DNA of 64,000 nt, taken from the NCBI RefSeq assembly GCF_017591425.1, contig NW_024465669.1, positions 62,001-126,000 of the forward strand. Direction: 5' to 3'. Below are positions 57,315 to 64,000 of this stretch, one piece after another. Positions within the stretch are counted from its first letter, which is position 1. Every line of letters starts with the position of its first letter. Source of the stretch: Ochotona curzoniae. Its lineage: Eukaryota > Chordata > Mammalia > Lagomorpha > Ochotonidae. The position numbers and the translations under genes were made by a program. Below the pieces are notes generated by a model, which was not told the DNA's origin, did not search any database, and saw nothing but the letters and a program-made list of their open reading frames with translations.

Positions 57315-57600
57315 GCCCACTTCAGACTTCCTCCACTTCTTGCCTGACTGAGGGTGCGGGGTGAACCTCGCAGGAAGTGACCGTGCGGCCAACCCCTCCG
57401 CGTCAGCCCCACGCAGGATCCTGCTGCTGGATGCCCCATCATCGGGGACCCTTTTCTTCCTCCTCCCCGACCCCAGGGCACCCAGCTTTGCTTCCTCTCC
57501 TCGCCCAGGTAAGTTCTGCACACCGGGCGAGGCCTGGGGCTCCTTGCTGCACTGGGCCCTGGAGACCAACGGGAGAGATGCACTGAGGACCTTATTTAAT
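57315..57600. other. GC-rich segment with a consensus splice donor
   Basis: CpG-containing segment with open frames on both strands and CGCCCAG-GTAAGT at about 57,509. It starts where the composite repeat stops and ends at a SINE. I do not recognise any protein in it. Confidence 0.25.
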
Positions 57601-57606
57601 ACCTTT

Positions 57607-57945
57607 TTAAAAAGATTTATTTATTTATTGAGTGATTGATTGATTGATTCATTCATTTTTATTGCAAAAGTGGATATACAGGGAGGAGGAGAGACATACC
57701 AGAAGATCTTCCGTCCGATGGTTCACTCCCCAAGTGATCGCAATGGCTGGAACTGAGCCCATCTGAAGCCACGAGCCAGGAGCTCTTCCAGGTCTCGCAT
57801 GTGGGTGCAGGGTCCCAAGGGTTTGGGCTGTCCTCAATTGCTTTCCCAGGCCACAAGCAGGGAGTTTGATGGGAAACAGGATGGTTAGGATTAGAACTGG
57901 CACCGGTATGGGATCCCAACCCATGCAAGGCTACTGCATTGGAGG
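57607..57945 (-). repeat. C-type SINE, antisense
   Basis: 'AAAAAGATTTATTTATTTAT', a GATT repeat, 'GGTTCACTCCCCAAGTGATC', 'GGTATGGGATCCCAACCCAT'. The head end is slightly damaged. Confidence 0.88.
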
Positions 57946-57949
57946 CTTG

Positions 57950-58235
57950 AGGGACTGGCATGGTGGCATAACAGGTTAATCATTCACCTGTAAGTGTTGG
58001 CATCCCATATATGTGTTGGTTCATGTCCCAGCTGTACCACTTCTGATCCAGTTCCCTGTTTATGGCGTGGGAAAGCAGTGGAGGATGGCCTGAGCCATTG
58101 GGCCCTGCAGTCCAGGGGAGTCCCAGTGGAAGATCTTGGCTCCCAGCTTTAGATCAACCCAGATCTGACCACTGCAGTCACCTGCAGAGTGAACCAGAGG
58201 ATGGAAAATCTTCCTCTCTCTCTTTTTTTAATTTT
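57950..58235 (+). repeat. Old C-type SINE
   Basis: 'GGGACTGGCATGGTGGCATA', 'CATCCCATATATGTGTTGGT', 'GGGAAAGCAGTGGAGGATGG', 'AGAGTGAACCAGAGGATGGA'. Directly abuts the antisense copy. Confidence 0.8.
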
Positions 58236-58480
58236 TAACTTTATGGTACAATTATGTAGTGTCTGTCATTTATTGTTTTTTAATGGTTAATGCACACTCT
58301 CTATAAACTGATTATTCCAAGTTTTGCAAAATTTCATCTGTTTTCTTTATAAAATTAATAAGGTTAACTTATATTTTGCATCCATGATTCAAAAGACATG
58401 TAATTGTTGGGAGACATTGATAAAGGTTGCTCTGTTTTCTGTAGCAGCCTTGTTCCAGGTTTATCTACAAAAAAAAGTAC

Positions 58481-58815
58481 CCTGGCCCAGTGTGATGGCC
58501 CAGTTGGCTGATCCTTCACCCCCAAGCATCAGGATGTTATGGGTGCCAGTTCAAGTTCTGGCTGCCCTATTTCCTATGCAGCTTCCTGTTTGGACCCTGG
58601 AAAAGCAGTGGAGGATGGCCTAAATCCTTGGGACACTACACCCATGTGGGAGACCTGGAAGAGGCTTTGGCTCCTGGTTTCAGAGCAGCTCAGCTCTAGC
58701 TGTTGCAGCCATTTGGGGAGTGAACCAGCAATGAAACATATTCTCTCTGTCTTCTTCTCTCCATAAATCTGACTTTCCAATAAAAATTACTAAATTTTAA
58801 AGAAAAAAAAAAAGG
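58481..58815 (+). repeat. C-type SINE
   Basis: Complete, moderately diverged copy from 'CCTGGCCCAGTGTGATGGCC' to 'CCAATAAAAATTACTAAATT' and an A-run. Confidence 0.87.
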
Positions 58816-58837
58816 TTATCCGTTAGCACAGTATAAC

Positions 58838-59070
58838 TTTGGTACCTTCCCCAAGAGGCCACTGAACTTATCTGGACAATAAGACGCTGGACTTTATGCT
58901 AGGTATATGCTTGCAAGGAAGGAATCTCAACTGAACTTGAACTGTGGTTATGCAGCAAGGTGGAGGAATCCACCATGGGGGGAGGGGTATGGGAAGGGTG
59001 GGGAGAATCCCCAGTGCCTATAAAACTGTATCACATAATACAATGTTAATAACAAAAAAAAAAAAAAAAA
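58838..59070 (+). repeat. L1 3' end with A-tail
   Basis: Very similar to 38,195-38,430 ('CTGGACAATAAGACGCTGGA', 'AAGGTGGAGGAATCCACCAT'), ending in an 18-A run. A severely 5'-truncated insertion of a young L1 subfamily. Confidence 0.9.
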
Positions 59071-59620
59071 AACCTTTGGTACCTGATTCAAAAAACCAAC
59101 TAACAGTGAACGTGTTTTTTCATGTCATAGTCCTGTTTGTACTAAAACCAATATCATAATGCTTTGATCACTGGTGCTTTTATATTAATCCAAGAGACTA
59201 GTTTCAAAATTTATCAAATGCTTTCTTCTTTTCCCACTTATTATCAGTATCTTAGGCCTTTCACACTCATATATTCATTTCAGCAATACTTGTTAACTTC
59301 TCAGAAGCTCCTTAAAAGCTCTCCACTGGCTGCAGATGGTGCCCAGATCTCCTTGGAGATAATGTACATCTAAGAAGTGCAATGCCTTCTGGGCCACGAT
59401 TGACCCAATTCAATAATCAAAGGCCCTTTTCAATTTCTCTCAGGAAAATACTGTCATTTTCAGTAGATTTATGCCAAAAGCTTCTTAAAATATTTTATGA
59501 CATAATATATAATATTAATTTCAGACTTCTTTTTCATTTGTAAACTATAACAGGAAATGAAGTTCTGGCGTGCATTACAGTGTGTAACCTGCTGTTACTG
59601 CGTTAATTGTTATTAAAATG
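59071..59620. other. No gene recognised
   Basis: AT-rich sequence, no support for any feature. Confidence 0.3.
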
Positions 59621-59630
59621 TATGATTCCT

Positions 59631-59959
59631 GGGCCCGGCGCGATGGTGCAGTGGTTAAGGTCCTCGCCTTGCATGCTCAGGATCCCATATGGTAGCCGGT
59701 TCTAATCCCGGCAGCCCTGCTTCCCATCCAGCTCCTTGCTTGTGGCCCGGGAAAGCAGTCGAGGACGGCCCAAAGTTTTGGGACCCTGCCACCATGTGGG
59801 AGACCCGGAAGAGTCTCCTGGCTTCGGATCTGCATAGCATCCGCCGTTGCGCTCACTTGGGGAGTGAATCATCGGATGGAAGATCTTCCTTTCTGTCTCT
59901 CCTCTCTGTATATCTGCCTTTCCAATAAAAATAGAATAAATCTTTAAAAAAAAAAAAAA
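59631..59959 (+). repeat. Young C-type SINE with target-site duplication
   Basis: Near-consensus copy beginning GGGCCCGGCGCGATGGTGCA and ending in a 13-A run. It is flanked by TATGATTCCT and TATGGTTCCT. A and B boxes are intact. Confidence 0.94.
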
Positions 59960-59969
59960 GTATGGTTCC

Positions 59970-61690
59970 TTAATTTTATACACACAACTATGTAATGGAT
60001 TATAAACACCATTGTATTTTTATTAGAAGTATGTATCTCTTTTGTTTTCCTTGCCTACCTTAATGCCCTGAATAAAACGTCCACTAAGTGTTGAAGTCAT
60101 TTACCAAGTAACAGCACACACCATTCTCCTCCTGGATTCACAGACAGCACACTTTCATCATCAAGGGCGATCGCTCCTCAAAAGCTATTCATCATCAGAA
60201 GCCTCATTTGCGCACTAGTTTTGTCCAATAATTACATCCTGAATATACACTGAATCTTGCCGAAAACTCTTTTATCCATGTCTTAAGACAATCTCTTTCA
60301 ATCAGTTACAGCGTTAATTTATGCTGACTGAAATTTTGTACAAAGCTTGGATTTCTTTTGTCCATGACATACTTTTATGTATTGTTATCTTTGATATGTT
60401 TATATTTTATCTTTTATATTTGTTTCTATGGCCATGAGAAATAATGTTCCAGATTTCTCTTTTCTTGTAAGATGTGTCTCATGTTTTACAAAACAGAATC
60501 ATGCACATTCAGCAAGGGCTTTCAGCAAGTGTCCTTCCTCTTGCATTTTGGAATAGATACTGGAGAGTTGATCTTATTTCCTCATTGTTTCTGTCTCCTG
60601 AAATCTTTGTTAGAACTGAGTACTGAAGTTTTCTGGGCCTCGAGTTTGCCTGGAGAGATTTTTTTTCTTATTTCAAATTCATGTTAATGAATACACATTG
60701 TGCAGATATTCTATTTCTACCAGTCCAACTTGATGCTTTGTTTTATAAGGAATGCACCCACTTAAACTAAGTGAAGAATTCATTGCTTTTGATTATGATT
60801 GTGATGCTCTTGATAATGTCACGTGTGGAATTCTTGATGTGGTTAACCTGAATTCTATCGATTGTTGCTTGATTAGTACATAAAGCAGTTGTCAATTTTA
60901 TCAAGTTTTCAAAGAAAATTTCTCTCCTTTTTGGTTAGCCAATTCATTGATACCTGTTCTTCCTCTTTGTTAGCTGTTCTGTATTTAGCTTTCTGTTTAC
61001 ATTTTAAGAGTAGTTGAAATCCCTGATGTTCTGCTTTTCTCTGTTTAAGAAGTCTTGTACTGCTACAGGGTTCCTCTCTACTGTTTTAGCTTGCATCAAC
61101 AGGATTTTAATGTTTGCATTCACTGTTCATTTGAAACGATTTTCTACGTGGTTACTTCAAAATGTTTCAAGGAAGTGGAATAAAAGCTAAGTTTTATTTG
61201 GTGCAAAAACTGTTGAAACCCTTATGTTAACATAATGCACGTTTCCCTCTTGTATTTAGTTAGTGACTTTTTCCTTGGCCTGTTGAAGATGTCACTGCCT
61301 TGCTTTCTGCAATCCACACTTTGATTTCAATTCAGCTTCTTTCTTACATTGCTAGCATCTGTGTAATATGCTCTTTCTAGACACTTTTAGGATTGTCTCG
61401 TCATTACTATATTTGTTAGTATTTTTATGAATTTGAGTGTTTTATTTTCTGTGTGGTCTCTTTCATTATCTCTGAGCTTTCAGGATCCACGCCTTGATAT
61501 TTCCCATGAAATCTGAGAGTAAGATTTTGTTTCTTGAGCTTTTTTGTGACATTCTCTGTTTCCTATCCCAGGACTTTTGTTACCAGTTTATTCTTGTTAT
61601 TTTTAGTTCATTTACACAGCTCAAAAGTTTTCACATTTGTGTTGTTAAGACATTTGGATTACTTACACCTTGAATATAGTCTGCAGCTCA
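59970..61690 (-). other. AT-rich stretch, possibly very old antisense LINE
   Basis: T-rich with blocks near 60.88-61.06 kb ('AAGTTTTCAAAGAAAATTTC', 'TTTTGGTTAGCCAATTCATT') that vaguely follow antisense L1 ORF2. No gene supported. Confidence 0.25.
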
Positions 61691-61719
61691 TCTTTTATTG
61701 AAAGAAAACACCACGTGTT

Positions 61720-62700
61720 GCTAGGAAACAAAGGTGGACAGTAAAGGTGACACGGTGGGAGAAGGGGCTGGGGCAGGTTGCTGCTCGCCACTTTGTGGAG
61801 CTGTCAGGACCACTGTGTAGCCCTCTCAGCAGCCCAGGAGGCTGGGGTGGATGCGACTCCCAGGGAGCATCCCCAGAGGTGAGGAAGGGACTTAAAACTT
61901 CCTGAAGACAGAGGCTGTGGACAGGGACCTTTAGGAGTGCGCCTGTGTCCGTGGGCATGTTCCGGGGCTGCTCTGCATGGGGCTGTACTTTGGGTGGGAA
62001 ACCCCACATTGCTGGAAGCCAGGAGTTCCCTACAGTGATCCTGCTCTCCCCTCCCTCTCTCACAAAAATTTTCCCCCTGGAGCCCAAGACCAGAGGCTTC
62101 CCCGAGCCTGTGCATGGACAGGACTCTGCGGATCCCTGGGCCACGCAGGGGACTGCAGCTGTGGGAAAACGGGGTTCTTCCCTTTGGCCCCACCTGAATC
62201 CAGGCGTGCTACCATCGTGCATCCCCAACTATCTATCCTGACCCTCTGTCACTGCAGCATGCAGTGCTCCAAAGTGCCTTCAGAGTGGCCCTGGTGGACC
62301 TCAGAGGCCCAAGCAGAAAGTCTAGACCAGAAGCCTGGATGCTGCACCTGTGTTCCCCCAACTAAGGACTGCACCCAGTGCGCTTTCCTTGGCTCCGATG
62401 TGCTTTCCTTGGCTCCTGGGTCGTCCTGGTGGCGCCCCAGTCTCTCCTCCCCAGCAGACACTTGCTCCCGGTTGCACTTGCGCCTAGTTCCTGTGGAAGC
62501 CAGGAGAGCAGGATGCCAGGCCCTGGGCATTTGCTGGCTCTTGACTGGCTGGAGGCTTGGAGCAGGAGCAGGGGCAGCTGTGGGCCACCCTACCTGCCAG
62601 GTGGCTGCTCCTGCATCGGGATGCTGTGATAGATCCGGGCAACCCTCAGGCAAGGGATGGAAGTTGACAGGGGGGTAACTTGGGATGCCAGGGATTGCCT
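61720..62700. other. GC-rich unassigned island
   Basis: About 1 kb of GC-rich sequence between AT-rich neighbours. It has overlapping frames on both strands (the longest 233 codons on +, 62.0-62.68 kb), none with a recognisable domain, plus a short internal repeat (CCTTGGCTCC twice near 62,390-62,416). Confidence 0.3.
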
Positions 62701-62854
62701 GCCCTGCAAGTGAGCTGGCCGCAACACGATAGCTGGGTCATCCAATTACTGTGCTGTGTTTTGTGGAGCCCAAGAGGACAGAACCTTATTCTCTCTCCTC
62801 ATTTGGGATTTTTTGGTAGCTTTTGTTGTTTTTGGCCTCCAATCTGCAGCAGAA

Positions 62855-63028
62855 TTTTGTCACCTTCGTTGCACATCAGAATCACTTACGAAATTCTACA
62901 AAGTTCCAATATTTGGACTTTATACACATAGATTTTTACTTAATCAGTCTTGATTAGGGCAGAGAATTCTTTTTCCAAAGCTTCCAAGATAATTCTAATG
63001 TGCAGAAAGTTTAAGCATCACTTTCCTT
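62855..63028 (+). repeat. MER5-type hAT transposon remnant
   Basis: 'GCACATCAGAATCACTTACG' at the left and 'GATAATTCTAATGTGCAG' at the right are the terminal parts of MER5-type elements. The centre is diverged. Confidence 0.6.
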
Positions 63029-63033
63029 AAACA

Positions 63034-63212
63034 TTGGTTTTCACACATCGAAATCCTCTGGAGAACTTATTAAAACACAAACACTGGGCTTTAGCTCGAT
63101 GGCTTCTGATTCAGTAGGGCTGTGATGGGGCCCAAGGATTTACATCTCTACAACTTTCCACCTGATGATGATGATGATCCAGGGATCATACTTTGAAGAC
63201 CACTTGCCAGTT
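63034..63212 (+). repeat. MER5A-type hAT transposon remnant
   Basis: 'CGAAATCCTCTGGAGAACTT', 'TTCTGATTCAGTAGGGCTGT', 'GGGGCCCAAGGATTT', 'GATGATGATGATGATCCAGG' follow MER5A in order and end in 'CTTTGAAGACCACT'. Confidence 0.85.
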
Positions 63213-63234
63213 ATAATCATAAAGGCTACCAAGC

Positions 63235-63560
63235 AGGCCCAGCATGGTGGCCAAGAGGCTAAAGTCCTCACCTTGAATGTGCCAAGATGCCATATGGGTA
63301 CTGGTTGTAATCCAGGCAGCCCTGTTTCCCATCCAGCCCCCTGCTTTTGGCCTGGGAAAGCACTTGAGGATGACCCAAAGCCTTGGGACACTGCACCCAT
63401 GGGGGAGTTCCAGGGGAGCCTCCAGGCTCATGGCTTCTGATTGCTCAGCTCTGGCTGTTACGGTCACTTGGGGAGTGAATCACGAGATGGAAGATGTTCC
63501 TCTGTCTCTCCTCCCCTCTGTATATCTGACTTCACAATGAAAATAAATATTTACAAAAAG
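63235..63560 (+). repeat. C-type SINE with target-site duplication
   Basis: Complete copy inserted beside the MER5A remnant. It is flanked by GCTACCAAGC and GATACCAAGC. Confidence 0.88.
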
Positions 63561-63569
63561 GATACCAAG

Positions 63570-64000
63570 CTTTTTACCATCTGCTTCCTGTTTCTCCACT
63601 TCATTTCTTGATGCTCCTTTACCTCACATGCTATATTCCAGCCATGAAATATCCTCACAATTCTTTCATCATGCTATTCTGCTTCAGGGCATCACACTTT
63701 TGTGAATGCCAGTGTCCTTTACTTAAATATGCCCCCTCCACCTCATCACTGCAGAGCAAACTTTCACTTCTCCTTCAAGGTTAAGCATGTGCATGTATCA
63801 CCTCCTCTGTGAAGCCTTCCCTGTCTCCTATTAGAGTTGACAAGCCACTTCCCAGGTGTCCTCACTGCGAATGGACCCTGCCATTGTTATATTTGTAAAC
63901 ACAGGTGCTGTAGTGAGCCAAGATAGTTCTATGATTCACCTCTGATTGCAAGTTCCTAGCACAGCAGCAGGCCCAGCATAAAAGCTTAAAAATGTTTCTG
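63570..64000 (+). repeat. L2 LINE 3' end
   Basis: 'ATCACCTCCTCTGTGAAGCC' 'TTCCCTGTCTCC' and 'GTTCCTAGCACAGCAGCAGG' match the 3' part of the ancient L2 element. Continues past the window edge. Confidence 0.75.

Noticed and set aside
60360..61690. Frames at 60,472 and the T-rich section as gene exons
   Set aside because: AT-rich, no domain, no splice pattern; more like decayed LINE.

Overview
The window is nuclear DNA of a placental mammal, most probably a lagomorph and most like a pika (Ochotona). At least ten copies of a tRNA-derived C-type SINE are present, with a 'TGGCGCAGTGGTTAAG'-like head, a 'CCCATATGGGCGCCGG' core and an 'AATAAATCTTTAAAA' tail. L1, L2, MER5 and MLT1-like elements accompany them. 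Most open frames are chance ORFs or fall inside repeats. I see no intact host protein-coding gene, no rRNA or tRNA gene and no CRISPR array. The species call is inferred from the SINE family remembered, not from a search.

Layout. 1-40590 is repeat-dominated: an L1 3' end at the left edge, a diverged direct-repeat pair around 1.0-1.7 kb and 4.5-5.0 kb enclosing one orphan exon-like ORF (3717-3951), a retrocopy of the small ATP-synthase subunit ATP5MK/DAPIT (6104-6278), an antisense L1 with most of ORF2 missing (8.7-11.06 kb), a candidate LTR (14.85-15.24 kb), a long degenerate tandem-repeat block (15.3-18.9 kb; relatives at 28.95-30.5 kb inverted and at 56.3-57.3 kb), and a young 5'-truncated L1 (33.8-38.43 kb) nested inside an older L1 that resumes at 38.43 kb and stops abruptly at 40,589.

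The most informative part is 40,590-54.75 kb. It is a degenerate, intron-containing copy of the ARVCF-COMT gene pair. ARVCF (catenin, armadillo-repeat family) lies on + and COMT (catechol O-methyltransferase) on -, with their 3' ends facing each other as I recall for human 22q11.2. The ARVCF copy begins in the middle of a coding exon exactly where the old L1 stops. It keeps recognisable exons down to the C-terminal PDZ-binding DSWV motif, but with frameshifts, stops, lost splice dinucleotides and internal deletions. The COMT copy keeps the soluble-form start and the exons after it, with three frameshifts and a D-to-N change at a Mg2+ ligand. A second COMT terminal exon lies about 4.3 kb further on in the same orientation and has lost its stop codon. 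Both read as non-functional products of segmental duplication rather than retrocopies.

55-64 kb returns to SINEs, an L1 tail, two adjacent MER5-type DNA-transposon remnants and an L2 3' end at the right edge. No genes act together here. The interest lies in how the ARVCF-COMT copy arose, in the COMT tandem copy, and in the unassigned composite repeat with internal tandem structure.
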